Source of the DNA: Pogonophryne albipinna
Taxonomy: Eukaryota > Chordata > Actinopteri > Perciformes > Artedidraconidae
DNA: 64,000 nt
Direction: 5' to 3'
NCBI GenBank assembly: GCA_028583405.1
Contig: CM053256.1
Location: 2,660,424-2,724,423, forward strand
Shown here: positions 1-13,700 of the stretch, one piece after another
How positions within the stretch are numbered: the first letter of the stretch is position 1
Layout: every line of letters starts with the position of its first letter
Position numbers and translations under genes: made by a program
Notes under the pieces: generated by a model
The model's database searches: none
What the model saw: the letters and a program-made list of their open reading frames with translations, nothing else
What the model was told of the DNA's origin: nothing

Positions 1-1650
1 AGCAGTAACGTTGCATAACTGACTAATTTCACTGTGTGATTGTCTCTAGACATTGTGCAAGACGTGACCTCAACATGATGCAACACTCACAGCAGCTAGT
101 TAAAACTTGATCATGTTTTTTCTCTTTATGTGTGCCTATACAACATTTTTGGCAAATAAAAAGCATGAGGGCGGTCATTAATTTATTATTTGATTAAGTA
201 ACTAATTTAGTGTCCTTTAAATGCCCTTGGTCACGGGGTAATTGTAAAGATGAAGGGTACAGCGATAAACTGTGTACGTCATGTCAGAGTAAAAACTAAC
301 AAGGTAAGACATCTTATTTTAAACCAGCATTGGCTTTGCTCAGTTAGCTTCTCATATACTAAAGTTAATAGTATATAGTAAAGCATATTAAATCAGCTGA
401 TTTTGTATATGTATGAAACTAAATACGGTATGTTGTTAAACTCACCTGTGTTCTCCACAAGTTCTGTGGAGGAAAATGTTCAGCTTACATACTTTGCAAC
501 TTCAATACATTTTCTTTTTGGGGGTATTAAGGTTATACCAGAAATGTTTTCCAATTAGTATGTACGTATATTTGGACTTAAGACTTAAGGTAGGTTTGTT
601 GCAACAGGCTTTTTTTGGACAATTCCCTGCACACCCACTCAGGTGATTTAAATTGCTGATTAGGCCACGGCTTTGTTTGCTACTGGGTGAAGCTGCTTGG
701 ATTTACCTGAGGTCACACAACTTCATGTCCAAACAGGCTCAATAAAAGAGGGCAGGAGAAAGAGTTGCAAAGACATTAATTGCTAAAGCTTTGTAAAAAG
801 GAATTTGCCAATATGCTAATACACAGCTCCTTATACTAAACTGCTCATACAAAGAGGTAACATTTGTGAACTCCTCGCAGCAAAAACTGCATGTTGTAAA
901 ACTAGTTGCTCTTAGGGATGTTGATGTTTTTTAATGGCAAAACTCAAACTGCGCTTACTGGACACTACCGATTTCCAGTGTATATCTGGTTAATCTGTAC
1001 AGATACACATGGATCCAGTTCAATTTAATCTAATCACTTTATCAAGAACATTTCAGACATGCACAAAATGTTCTAAAATGATTTAAATTGAATCAAAACT
1101 TGCCAAAAAACGATCTGATTAGTCATGTAAAACAGGAACCACTAACGACCAAACATGGGCACATGCAAAGCATTTTCATATTCTAGATCTTAAACGTTTT
1201 AGATACTGAGGATTTACTTATTTATTAAGATTACTTACAGCCTGCTGCAATTTATGATTCAGTGCTAGTCAAGAAAATAATACAGTTTTTATGTTAAGCA
1301 AGCACAATTTAGCTTGTAGTGTTGCGATGAAGTAGCGAAGCGTTATTTTGGGTTGCAATTTCATTGAAATGTTAAAGTTTTAATATTTATTTAAAGACAC
1401 AGTATTGTAAAATAATGTGAGACAACTGTTTGCAAACCTTTTGCCAAATGAAGGCCTTACTTTCTAAAAGATTGCTTTTTTGTAAACTTGGTTCTTGGTG
1501 AACGTGATAACAAAGACACAGGAGAAAGTCAAGGAGAAAGAAAACATTGTTGCTAAAAAATAAAACATAGGACGGGAAGCAGCTTTGAAATGAATCCTAA
1601 CAGCTGTAAAAGTTTAACGTGTGTGTCGCATATACAGTTAACGTCTCCAC
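1..1650. other. AT-rich noncoding sequence left of fhl3
   Basis: No exon, RNA gene or clear repeat is recognised. In human the neighbour on this side is SF3A3, but no SF3A3 coding block is seen here. Confidence 0.5.
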
Positions 1651-1659
1651 AGCTCTTAC

Positions 1660-1905
1660 TCTGACCCTTCCTGCTTTAAAACGCCACCTCGCCACCCGCC
1701 CCCTCCTCCCAATAAATCCAAAGGGAGCCGTGTGTGGAGCTGACCCCCCCCCCCCTCCTCCTCCCCAGTGAAAGTGCAATGGAGCAACTCCAGATGTGAA
1801 CATCCTCCCTCTATCTCTCTCCCACACTCTTTTCTCTCCCACTTCCACCACGAGTCCACCCCCCCGCCCTCCCCCGAGCAGCTACGAGTTTTCCATTTCC
1901 TTTTT
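1660..1905 (-). promoter_or_regulatory. GC-box and TATA-like patch, possible promoter facing left
   Basis: On the minus strand a GC box (GGAGGGGGCGGGTGGCG, near 1,691-1,707) lies just upstream of GTTTTAAAG (near 1,674-1,682), and long G-rich runs lie farther up. The patch stands out from AT-rich flanks. No coding exon follows within the window, so the target gene, if any, lies to the left. Low-complexity sequence alone could give this look. Confidence 0.25.
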
Positions 1906-2242
1906 TGGTGAAAAAATCTCAAACGCAGGCAGGGAGGAGGACATTTCACCCAATGCCGACAGGAGAGTCTGTGTATGTGTGCTTCATCAAGGCGATGAAA
2001 CAGTCGACTCAGCATAAACAACGGTGTGTGTGTATATATACACATTCAGGCACACACACACACTTCTACACGAATGTGCACTCACTCTCCCTTTTAACGC
2101 TGACTTTCTCTCTCTCACTCACACAATATCCTAAACCTACAGACACACAAACACTTTTTACCGTCTTTTATTACACACGTACATGGTTTCTCTCTCCAAC
2201 ACTCTTACAAACTGTTATGCCCGTCCCACAGTGCACTCACTT

Positions 2243-2622
<380 letters not shown>

Positions 2623-2707
2623 CTACCTCCCTCCTAGAAACACGATGCGATGACCTCGTAAACCAGAGATTGATATTTCACTTTAACCACACATAAAACC
2701 ACCACAA

Positions 2708-3815
2708 AGATCAGTCAGTGTAAGTTTATTTAATAAGACTTCACAAAAAAAAGTAACCATGTAGCATGTATCAATTATTATCTTTTTTGTTATACAGTAA
2801 ATCCATACTGTTTTCACCTCAATGCCATTTGTTCCACCCTAAGTGTCCTTTGGCCAACTCTGACTCACCAGCATCAAAGCTGCAATAAAGAAATATGTAT
2901 GAAAAACTAAAAAGTAACAGCGTTAAAAGCAACACAACCGTTATTAAGGCGAATCAAGGCACACATGCATACTCCTGCAAGACATTTTATTTTAGCTTCT
3001 TTTGGGTTATAAATGCTGGCTCTTTGAGCAATGTTGATTTAAAATAAAAAGATTCATAACAACAAATAAAAAAGCACAAGTATATTGAAACTTTTTGCAA
3101 GTAGTATTGCAAATTGTAACAAAAGCAGATGACATAAAAGTGGTCTGTGTGCCATGTTTTTAAGTTGTGTTTTTATGTGCACATAACATGGTAGCAAGAG
3201 AATATCTTATCAAAAGTGCAAATGACTTTATTGATCATAACTACCATAAACTGGCTATCTCACTGTAAGCACAATCAGTAACGTTTTTTAACTTTTTCTT
3301 CCTGTTTTTTAACTTTCTGACATATTTTACTTAAAATGCTTAACCTGCATTTATAAGAGCATTAAAACAGTACCTCCACCAAACTTCGAAAAACAGACTG
3401 TAGGGTTTACATACCATACTGTATCAGTTCTCTGTATCCTCTCTTTTTTACCTGAAGTTGCAACTTTTTATATAAAAACATGAAGGTTGTTTTTGCAAAG
3501 TGACTCGCATTTTGCTTTTCTTTGGTAGGAAAGTACATAACATATTAGTAATGTTATTTTAAAGGCACTCAATAAACTTTGTTTAACAAAATCATGAACT
3601 CTTTGGTTAAAGAGGAAACCTTTAAGGGGTTCATTCAAACTTTGCAGAAATCAGACCCAGACAGTGAGCACGAGGAACTGATCTCTATATAAAAACAACC
3701 TGAGAGGCAGCATTTGTTAGCCTGCGTTACCGTCCTGGGTAACAACTCTGGGTTCTTAAAATGCTGTGACGAAGGGTGACAGGTATGTCAAGGGAAAGGT
3801 GGAGTAAAAGACTGT
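2708..3815 (-). other. fhl3: fhl3 3' UTR with candidate poly(A) signals
   Basis: About 1.1 kb of AT-rich sequence follows the TAA stop. On the minus strand AATAAA occurs at 3232-3227 and at 2730-2725. The distal signal lies just before the gene-free CA-rich flank and would give a 3' UTR of about 1.1 kb; the proximal one gives about 0.6 kb. No other gene is seen here. Which signal is used cannot be told from the sequence. Confidence 0.5.
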
Positions 3816-6800
3816 TTATAGGTTGCTGTTGCTGTTGCATTCGCGGCACAAGATCTTGTCTCCATCGGGGAAGAAGCCGGCGCCCACCAGTGAAGCAGAG
3901 CACTGGGAGCAGGTGAAGCAGGGCTGGTGCCACTGGCGGTCCTCAAATGAGATATACTTCCCTCCTCCAAACCCTGGGGCAAAAAGAGCAATGACACAGA
4001 GATAAAACATTTTGGTTGAGCTTCAGAGGACTCATGCATGCTTCAAAACATATCTAACTAGGAAAATAAGCTTTTTATTTTTTACAAGAAAATAAGGGCT
4101 ATAAGAAACGTTCCATACATGTATCGCTTCCTAGAATATAACTGTGTATCATTCTTTAACTGGCTGTGTGCGTTAAGTCACTCTTGTGTGATTTACGTAA
4201 ATCCAGAAGACTTTGAAATAATTCAACCAGGTTACACACAATGTAAAATGCAGAAAGTGGCAGCCAATCTAAATACTACAAGTATTTCTAGTGTTTAACC
4301 CTCACCCAGTCAGTCGATCAAAATAAGCACCTGGGGACGCACAAATCAATATCATAGTGTAGAATTGTGATGTTGTCTTGCCTGTGATTGGTTTGCTGCA
4401 GGCCTCACACTTCTTGGAGTACAGGCTGCCGAAGCACTTGATGCAGTAAGGGCTCTCGTCTCTCGAGGTGAAGTGCTGACCTGCCAGCTGTGTCTTGCAG
4501 CTGGTGCACACAAAACACTCCTTATGCCACGGCTCGTCCCGATAGGTCACACCGCCTTTAGCCAGGGCCTGGAAATAAGAGAGGTCAAAGGTCAATTGGG
4601 CATCATTTTAAATCACTTCTAAAATGTATTCCCTTGCACGTTTCAGCTTAACAAGGATACATCCCACTTATGTTATCCCTCTGGTTGTTTCTACTGACCT
4701 TTTTACAGTGTGTACAGCGCGGGGCGAACTTGTCCTCGTAGCAGGACACGCAGTAGTGTTCATCCTTGTCAGGGATGAAGGACTTTGAGCCAATTGGCTG
4801 GTTGCAGCTGTTACAGATGAAGCAGCCCTCGTGCCATGTAGAGCCGCCATACTCCAACTTCCTTGTACCTAGCAGAGAGAAAGAGTGATGATAGGAGGCA
4901 GGGAAGGAAAGAGAAGGATGGAAATATTGACTTACTGTAACTTATTTGAGTATGCAGCTTTTACAGTTCTTCATGGAGTTGTAATGGCCATTTGGGAATT
5001 TTATGGTGATTTTATTTAACTATGAACTGACATCAATTGCTTAAAGGCATATACAAATAATTTTGTTTTACTAAGATGGATTTCATTTGACATCATAATA
5101 CCACAAGCCCCACACTTCTTTCCTACTGATGGAAACTGGCGGCGTTTAGAAAGGGGATAATGCAATTTTCCCCTCTACTGTAGGTCCCCAACCAATCCAT
5201 CTTCTATCCCTTAGCTGTTGAGTTTTTTATTATACTGGTTGCGTTTATTCTATGGTGACGCAGTGGTTTGTGTGGGTCTGACATTTTAAACGTTTCACGG
5301 CTTTAGGCTGTGTGCTGTTGAGTTCTTGAGTCAAAAACTGCCAAATCTCCTGAAAAAACATTCTTGGTTATAAGCTTACATGAATTATAGTGACGCAAGA
5401 ATATTAGCAGTTAAGTATCTGACAAATAGAATAAAAGTGAACAAGCTGAATTTTGGGGTCTCATGAATAAGCATTACAACTTTAAGAACCTTGACAAAAT
5501 AAATACATTATTGAATTGTTGCACAACGTATTTTATTCATATCCTCTTTGCATATAGTCCAATTTCGCCTACAGGGCCTATTTTCCTTCCCCAGATCATA
5601 CATAATTGTTTCAGAATATATTGCAGGTTTTCAGTTTGACTTTCCTTACAAGAATTTCATTTGTATATTTATTCTTGCAAAAATTGTTTGTTTCAAACGT
5701 CAGTGTTTATCTCAAATAAGATAATTTGTCAGTGTACGGCGACAACAACAGAGACCATGTCTGTCGTAGGGGTTTCCAAACTGAATAAACTGAGTCACAA
5801 AAGAAAAGGACCATTGTCTGTGAGACATACAACAGCCTTTGTGACGAATGTTGGTCATGCATCGGGATCAAAGTTGCAGCAATTTTATCAGAGAAATCTT
5901 CCAACAAAATCATGTTGAGAAATCCAATTACACTGCGTTTGTATTAAGTTTCTTCCTTCCTTGAGTCGCCTACATAAACAACTTCAGCCTAGCATGCAGT
6001 GTTTAAACAAAGACAAGTGTGTGCCTGTTTTTTGAGGGTGTTCATACTTTTATATGATGACAAAGCTGCTGTTCGTCTTTAGTTTAAGGAGAGGTCACAC
6101 TTTTTCGAATTGAAACCAAAGTGCATCAGAATTGTGGGTGATACAGTGAAATGTTTGCACTATTGTAAACTAATTAATTCCAGGGGTTTTACTAGGAAAA
6201 GTGAGGAGAAATGTTTTTGAGCTGAAATCTTTATCTAACTGTTATTCTTCTCAAGGTCTTCTCATCCCTGTATAATGCAAAAATAATGTATTTATGTACT
6301 TCTCCAAAAAAAAGGGGGATTACCTACAGTTGAAACCAAGGGAAATATCATATTTTCCTGAACTCATTTACTGCTTTGTCAGGGCTGTGTAAGCCGGAAT
6401 AACTGACTCTCTTATCTCCTGTTATCATCAGTCTGCTGGCAGCCCTCCAGCCCTGAGGGATCTGGCTTCAGACAACAAGTCAAGCAGACTGGCAATTACT
6501 CTGTCACATTCAGAACTGGCTGCTGCTCAATCGTGGACCCTCGCCTTCTCTTCTCCCTTTTTGAAAAAAAACCATTTCTATATATGCTTGATCTGTTACT
6601 TTATACTTTTCATGTGTCCCTGCTTCATGGAGTCTGTTATGTCATCATTTTCCATAGTCATTTGCCTAACCATCTTGACATTTTAATTTGTATACTACAT
6701 GGAAAATAACTAACTAATGTTTAGTGGGCGAGTGGAGTACCATTATACATGGCACTGTCAAATGCATTATGTGCAAGGTATTTCACATGTCACTCCCTCT

Positions 6801-8432
6801 TTCATTTGATTTCCTTTTAATCAACTCTCTGAAGAACAGTTTTGGAAACGAGTCGTTTAGAGTGCCTTATATCTTATTGCACAATGTTTTGCAGGTTTAC
6901 CTGGCATGACAACTTTGTCGCAGGCTACACACTTGGAGGAGAACTCATTACAGTAGCAGTCATTGCAGAGCAGCTCGTCGTCCTGGCTGGTGAAAGGCTC
7001 ATCTGCCAACGAGTGATCGCAGCGGAAACAGCGGAAGCAGTGCTCGTGATAGTGCCGGTCCTCATAGAAGAGCTCCTGGCAGGGGGGGAAAGGGGAGACA
7101 AGAAAAAAATAATCAGAAGTCATTCTTTATGTGTATAATCATTTATTTGTATAATCTAAAAGTAGGCAAATAATCTAAAGTAGGCAAATAAAGAAACAAC
7201 TGAAAAACTTTACACCATCAAACGTATCTGGTTCAACAATGGGAATAGTGTTGGATTGGTCTGGCTTAAAACTGACAAATGCAAGGTCTTTAAGGCCTAA
7301 ACAAGCATGTGGTTACTCTGTGTACGTTATCAGACTATACTCTACTTTTGAGTATCTTCTGCGTTAAATAAAAGTCTCACAATGTTACATTTATTGTCTA
7401 AAAGGAAATGAGCTATGAAAATGTTGTCTTTATTAATCACTCACTGCCCATAGGGGTGTTGATAACGTATTAGACTACTTAGCTAAGCAAACTATTACAC
7501 AATGTAGCATGCCCTCATCCTGTGAACTCTAAGTAGCTAATGTCAGTCTTAAATGATCCACTTCATGTTAGTTCTTTCCATTAAGCAAAGTTTGAATTTG
7601 AACTTGATTGTGGAGGAGAGGGAGACGTTCCCTCATGCTGCATTTGAACAATCATAGACTAAATTAGCCTGTGGACCTAGTGGAAATTGCCTGTGTAATT
7701 GCAAGTTAAATTGGTCTTTACTGTGTCTCTCCACACAAAATACATAGAACACGCCTAATTTAGCACAAATGATGCGTCATTAACATGACATAACATCTGT
7801 TTTAGCTATCCAAGACCATGTCAAATTAAATATGCTTTGTTTGAACTGCAACGTGTAGCTCAAAGTGCGGAAAGTCTGAAGTCATACCTGCAGTTCAATC
7901 CAATGCATGTATAAAAAAGAAAGACGTTACACAAACCTTTTGGGTAGAGGCCCCACATTTCTTTCTTGAAAACAAATGTAAGCTAGAAAATTGATTGGCT
8001 CCATGAAAAGATTTTAGCCAACAAACACACTGACCTTTGACAATTTCTATTCAGTTCATATTTGAGTCCAGGTGGACAATTTGGCCAACTTTGAGTAAAT
8101 TACCTACAGGAATTATTTGGTCATGAGAACCAGAGCGAGGAATGGAAAACCTGAAAACAAAATGCCTGTCACAGATACATAAATATGATGTTGTTTTATT
8201 CAAGTTGGGTATTCTCTACTTGTTACTGCAGCAGATACATGATTGCATGTCTGATCATGGAAATGAAATGCCTTACCCTTGCGTCATGGCCGATCAGCTC
8301 TTTGCACTCATCACATGTGTTTGAGAACAAATTGTCGTAACAGGGGATGCAGTAGGGTCTGTCATCTGACTGGATGTACTTTCTGCCGTACAAGGACTCC
8401 TTGCAGCTGTCACAGTCAAAAGAGTCAGTCAT
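3816..8432 (-). CDS. fhl3: Four and a half LIM domains protein 3 (FHL3), five coding exons, 281 aa
   Basis: Coding exons, in transcript order: 8432-8277, 7075-6901, 4868-4699, 4568-4382 and 3973-3816. They total 846 nt (281 codons plus TAA), and every junction phase agrees. The protein is one half LIM domain followed by four LIM domains. Visible zinc ligands are C7/C10/C28/C31 (half LIM), C40/C43/H62/C65/C68/C71/C89/C92 (LIM1), C101/C104/H123/C126/C129/C132/C150/C153 (LIM2), C162/C165/H182/C185/C188/C191/C209/C212 (LIM3) and C221/C224/H245/C248/C251/C254/C272/C275 (LIM4). Human FHL proteins are 279-280 aa. Stretches such as ELFYEDRHYHEHCFRC and SLADEPF resemble FHL3 more than FHL2, and utp11 next door supports this. 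FHL3 is known as a LIM-only scaffold at actin structures and in the nucleus, prominent in skeletal muscle. The start ATG is the first in its exon, 17 nt after the acceptor. The tail NSNSNL comes from an AACAGC microrepeat and is not like the human tail. Which teleost paralogue (a or b) it is cannot be told. Confidence 0.95.
4376..4381 (-). other. fhl3: Non-canonical GC donor of the last fhl3 intron
   Basis: Coding exon 4 ends ...CCA ATC ACA G and is followed by GCAAGA instead of GTAAGA. The acceptor at 3976-3974 is CAG, preceded by a pyrimidine-rich tract. Joining there gives ...KPIT-G-FGGGKYISFED, exactly the FHL LIM4 linker. No GT lies within about 20 bp that keeps the frame. The AG|GCAAG context is the usual strong context of GC-AG introns. 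Confidence 0.85.
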
Positions 8433-8449
8433 TGTAATTTTCTGTGAGC
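8433..8449 (-). other. fhl3: fhl3 5' UTR part of the start-codon exon
   Basis: A minus-strand acceptor, TTTCAG at 8455-8450, precedes 17 nt of leader before the ATG at 8432. So transcription starts farther upstream and at least one noncoding exon must exist. Confidence 0.75.
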
Positions 8450-10367
8450 CTGAAACACAAGAAAGGAGATATTTCAACAGAATTTCAAAAGCAAACACCA
8501 ACAAATCAATAAGAGATGAGGGCAAGAAGAGAGGGGGAACATGAGGAGGGGCAGAACAGTCTTTAGGAATGATATAGCCACCTTTTCCGACACGGGGGTT
8601 ATAAATCAGTGCCAATATTTACGCTGTAAATCCCTAGGCTTGTGCCATGGATGGAGCTGAGCTCAAACAAAACACACTGTGCAAGTGGGAGCAAGTGGAA
8701 AAAGAAAGAGTGTCAAGGAAAATAAGTGAGAGAGAGAGAGAGAGAGCGATAAGAGAGGCGGCCCAAAATGCCTATTAACCTTTTATTACTGTGTGATGAA
8801 AGTGTGGCAGAGGGAGGGGACAAGAAAGGGAGCTGTCACTTTGCTTTCTCTGGGTAACTACCAAATTATTTCCTGTCGCTGTCAACCGCCTAAAAATCTG
8901 CGACATAAATATTAAAGCGCTAATACAAACTGAGAACTCCTTGGGAATACAGCAGTGTAGGAACCACACATCATACAAACCTGTAAATATTTATGAGGAG
9001 TGTATTTGCGAGGAGAGCGTATACCAACCACCAACAGATACAGAAACCCGATGAAGCTTTTCTGAGTGTTTGTGTGTGTCAAAAGCACAGACACTTGAAG
9101 CTGTTTGAACATGAATTTAAAAAGTGTCTTTCTGTCAGCATAAAGATACAACTACAGTTACATGCATATACAGATACAGGAGGTATACTGTCTCAGTACA
9201 TGGTTTTCACTGTGCAATAAGGCCCTTGATCATGACTGAACACACAACAAAGTGACGGAATAATATTGAGAGAGCATTATGGCAACAATATCAGGTTGCC
9301 AAAACATTACAGCATGGCTGGAGGAGAGCCCAGTGATAAGTGATACAGCCCTCTGGCATGGTGTGCTGATGGTTATTCATTCACACCACCTAGTAATAAT
9401 AATAATACTCATCTCTGATATTATAATTAATCAAACTTAAAACTCGACCTGTGCTTCCTGTCTTACACACATGCATTAAAAGTGAGAACTGTCACACACT
9501 GAAACACAGGGTGACACAGAAAAGGGAACAAAGACTAAAAGCCAAATCACAGAGGATCCATCATCAAAGACAACATTAGTCCCAGACTCTCACGTTTCTT
9601 CTGTCTCAGCCTTTTGCGAGACCAAAAGCTCTTAATGAGCCGGGGTGAGAAAGTCAAGATCCAACAGACTTCACCTGCTCACAGTTTTCTCATCTCAACC
9701 GGTGACAGGCTTTTTGCTAACACAACACCAACTCTCCAAACTGGAGACACACTTTCAGCAACCTTTGATGAGCTCAAGACGTAAAGTGTAAAAGCTTGAC
9801 AGCCCTGCAGCCATGTGTGTTGGCTCGCATCACTAGACAGCCATATCTGTCTGTCTATCTAATGACTGAATAGACACACCTTTATTGCCTGATGTCTGGT
9901 ATTATAGTATCCATCTGGAGGTTATGGCGAAATATCAAAGTAAGCAGCTGTGGTTGGTCTGTGTAATGTACAGCAAGGTGCTGAACTCTGCGGTTTTACA
10001 TACATCTCTTTACATTTAACAAACCATCAGTCAGACGTTGCCAACTGCCCGCATAACCACAACCTCAAGATTAGATCAACAAAGTAAAGAGCTGAATAAG
10101 AGCAATATGACCTTAATGTTATCTGCCGTGCTACGTAGGTATTGCTTGCCAGGTAAGGAAACGAGACGAGGCATGACTCACAAAGCCGGGAGGGCCAGTG
10201 CTGTGACGTCTGATGTCAGCTTTAATTTCCAGAGAAAATCAGCCCGTTGTTTATTAACCCTCCCTGAATTCATATGCATCATCGACATATCCTCATAATA
10301 AAAACTGTTGAAAGTAGGTCATGAAACATCTCAAACGCAGATGTCTAACTAGCCAACTACCTTTTAC

Positions 10368-10385
10368 CTGAGATGAATCACTCAT
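10368..10385 (-). other. Possible alternative fhl3 5' exon ending in a short upstream ORF
   Basis: On the minus strand ATG AGT GAT TCA TCT CAG is directly followed by a donor, GTAAAAG (10367-10361). If spliced to the start-codon exon acceptor, the ORF runs 12 codons and stops at a TGA that overlaps the fhl3 ATG (ATGA). A TATAAG lies about 180 bp upstream and a consensus CRE (TGACGTCA, 10,732-10,739) farther up. All motifs are short, so this may be chance. Confidence 0.2.
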
Positions 10386-10731
10386 GGTGTCCCTGGTTGT
10401 ATTATATCAGTCGTGGTTAGCCTCTTCCACAACACGTTTTTGATGGTCTCCAGAGAGATGTAGGTTTGAGCAAGAATGAATAGTTTGTGAGCAATCAGGT
10501 TGATATTAAGTAACATAACTCACTAAAGCACAGATGGAGACCTTATACTCATTTGCAAAGATTCAAAAGAATGATAAGTTAGTTTCGAAATCAGAAGAAG
10601 GGTGTGTTTTGCATTCCAGGTCTTGTAGCGTGTCCTTTTAAGCAATATTGACTTTGTGTATCATTGTTTGAGTGGCCAATGCAGAGCCAGAAATGAACTC
10701 CTGATGGCACAGGCTCTCACGGAGAGGAGCA

Positions 10732-10739
10732 TGACGTCA
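10732..10739. promoter_or_regulatory. Consensus CRE palindrome TGACGTCA
   Basis: Perfect 8-bp cAMP-response element in fhl3 intron 1, about 350 bp upstream (in fhl3 sense) of the possible alternative 5' exon. Its function is not shown. Confidence 0.3.
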
Positions 10740-13700
10740 GTACACTGACCCCGGGGCAATGAACTAAGACGTGACCACATGAAGAGAAGAGAGGAGTTGG
10801 ATCTGGATCATAATGAACTTCAGTTCTCACAGGGCTTTGTATCTGCTACTGTATTTACGACTTCCCAGCAGAGGTCCATCTCTTTTCTGACCAGAACTCA
10901 ATGACTAAGAGCTCCACTCTGGGTTAATAACGTTCCCAAATACCAGAGCTGTGAGTGAATTCAGCTTCCTGCGAAAATGTGGGCTCCATGAGGAAATCTC
11001 TGCTTCCACATACTGAGTTTGTATTGGGGGGGGGGGGGGATCTTCTGCTTAATAATGATATCCAGGAAATCCATTGTCTGTAATGATCCATCTATTTGTC
11101 AAATGCAAGTACTACCAAAACAGATGGATGAGTTGACTGAGGTTATTCCTTTTCCTTGGGTCAAACGTTAAAATGTTAGCCACACCACTATGGCTTAATA
11201 AAGACCCCAAATCCTCAGTGTGTTGTTCACAGGAATGTTGACACTCGGGGAACTAAAAACAAGATCAAAATGAGTTGTATGTGTTAAATGACAACACATG
11301 TTTTCTTATGACATATAACCTTTGGTTGGCAAGTGGCCATGGTATAAGCAGGATAAGGGGTGGTGCCCCTCATCCATTACAATCATGTGACTTGTCCTGA
11401 GTTATCCTTACTTAACATTGTGAGGTGTGATGACCTTAACAACTTCCCAGGGCTGCAAACAGGCATTTAGGCTTTTTATTTGTTTTCACACATCGGGTTG
11501 TTAGATAGCGGAGGAATGTCAATGCTTCGTTCTACGGGTGAAGTTCATGGCCAATAGAGAGACACCGCAGAGGAACAGACCAATGCTAGCAAGCAGGCCC
11601 GTATGTTGTTGCCGGGCAACATATTCATGGTTGGTAGATACTCTGTCCAGTCGGGTCCCACAGCCTGTTAATCCCCAGCCCAAACTTTGCTTACGCTCTG
11701 GTTGATACCAAATGAGCAGCTCGCACAACCTGCTGGGAACAAGCCTGCCAGTTTCCCCCCTCTTTCTCTGACATCCATAAGAAGAATCTGCTTGTTAGAT
11801 GTATATTTAAACAAGGACAAAGAACCTGACATCATGCTACATCAACAGAGGAGAGATTATCTTGGACACAATGGGCAGAAACCAATGTACTGTACAAGCA
11901 TAACTATAAAGTCACTGTCCCAAATGACTTTTGCTGTTATTAAGTTATACCATACACTATAGGATAAGAAGACTGTGTGTGTAAGTAATGTTCAGTAGGT
12001 TTGGAAAGTCATTACAATTCATGAAAAACAGACAGAATGAAGATGTATTATCTCTAAATGTCTGGTTAGAGATTCATAGTTTGTAGTCACCTACTGTCGA
12101 TCAGTTTGTGTCATACAATATTGAAGTATTTTTTATATATTGTAATATTGCATTCGGCAAAGCTCTATTTACAGTAAAGAAAGTTAAACAAAAGAAAAAG
12201 AAAATCTAGCTAAATGCAGGACACAGAAGTGATGTTTTGGACACATTTTCAGTTTAGATATATTCATTGCTACAAATAAATGAAGCCCTATGTTTTTCTA
12301 AATGTTAAGGACTCAAGCAAGTCAATGTCAGTGGAGCAGCTGTTGTCTTGTCACTCCTTTGCATCATGTCAATAAGGGTAACAGCTAAGTCTGTTTGTCC
12401 ATTTCCTTTTTACAACAAACAATACATTGTGTGGCTGTGATATTGCAGGAGCATTGTGGGAATGCCATATATTCAAGATAAGATGAAGTCACAGAGCGGA
12501 AGTGGTGTAACTGTATTCACCCTGATAAGACAGCATGACCGGGGTGGAAATAGCCTCAGTCGGCCAAAATGATGTCTTGGCACATCATTTCAAACAGTTT
12601 GGTTATTTGCCAAGTGGGAGACAGTACAAAGGTTGTAGCAATCATGCTAAGAAGAAACTATTTCAATCCCAGGGCAACTGCTCTATTTGTTAGGTCTTCG
12701 TTTATTGTGACTAGTGGACTTTTATATCCAAGTAGATACTTTAACAAGTGTGGATTTTATGTGCACAGTAAGGTCTGATTTACTTTAGGAAAGTAGCGGC
12801 AACAAAACTCACCCTTAATGGTTTGATCGTTTGGCAGCAAAGGTCTCATACAACAGGGGAAGAGTGTGGCACACACATAACTCAGTGTCCTTTTATTCAA
12901 ACTCCAGAGAGAGTGATGAAGTAAGAGTGGGACAACAAAAGACAGAGAAAGAAACTAAAAATGAAGAAGGTGACTTTCAGTAACTAATGAATGCTGGAGC
13001 TTAAACCGATGACATGCCTTAAATCAATTTAGAGGAAAAGTAAAAATGGCTGCGTTTGGGTAAACACATACCATCACAGTGCCTTATGTCTTGTGTCTGG
13101 AAATCTTCCAGACACAGTTAAGCTCCTTGGCTGGCGTTGAGATGGGGGAAAAAGTACAGCACTGGAGTATATCATTTGAGGGCCTGGTTGAGCATATCAA
13201 AAATAAAGCAAAATGTCAAAAACACACTTGAAAAAAATAATCATTTGTGTCTCAGTCCAGTGGCCACTTGAAAGGAGCCTGATGGAGAAGTCATCTGATT
13301 TTAGTTATTTCAGTGCCTCATGACCGTGGAAGACTTTTCCATGTGATGACTGAAGCGAATAGCCAAGTAATGAATTGTACAAGACTTTTGTAATGGCCCA
13401 CAATGTTTATGACACAAAGTCAGAGGGATTCCTTCATGTTTTCTCTTAAAAGACTGAACATCGAGGTCTGGTCCTTTGGTTACATTTCCAGATTCACATA
13501 TTCTAAGAGACCAGTAACTCCACAAGTGTTGCGTGTATGAACAACTGGTCAGAACCAACAAGATCACAATAAAACAGCTCAAGAGTTGGACATACAATTG
13601 TTCTGTGTTATACATTAGTCAAACATTTGGTGTGCAGTTCCTGTTGGCTTTTGCTGCATCAGATAAATTGAGTCCAGTAACCGTAAGGACACGCCAAGGC

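Noticed and set aside
3816..8432. Calling the LIM gene fhl2 or fhl1
   Set aside because: LIM1 and half-LIM wording (SFDCDSC, ELFYEDRH, SLADEPF) and the utp11 neighbour fit FHL3 better; FHL2 has different residues at these places.
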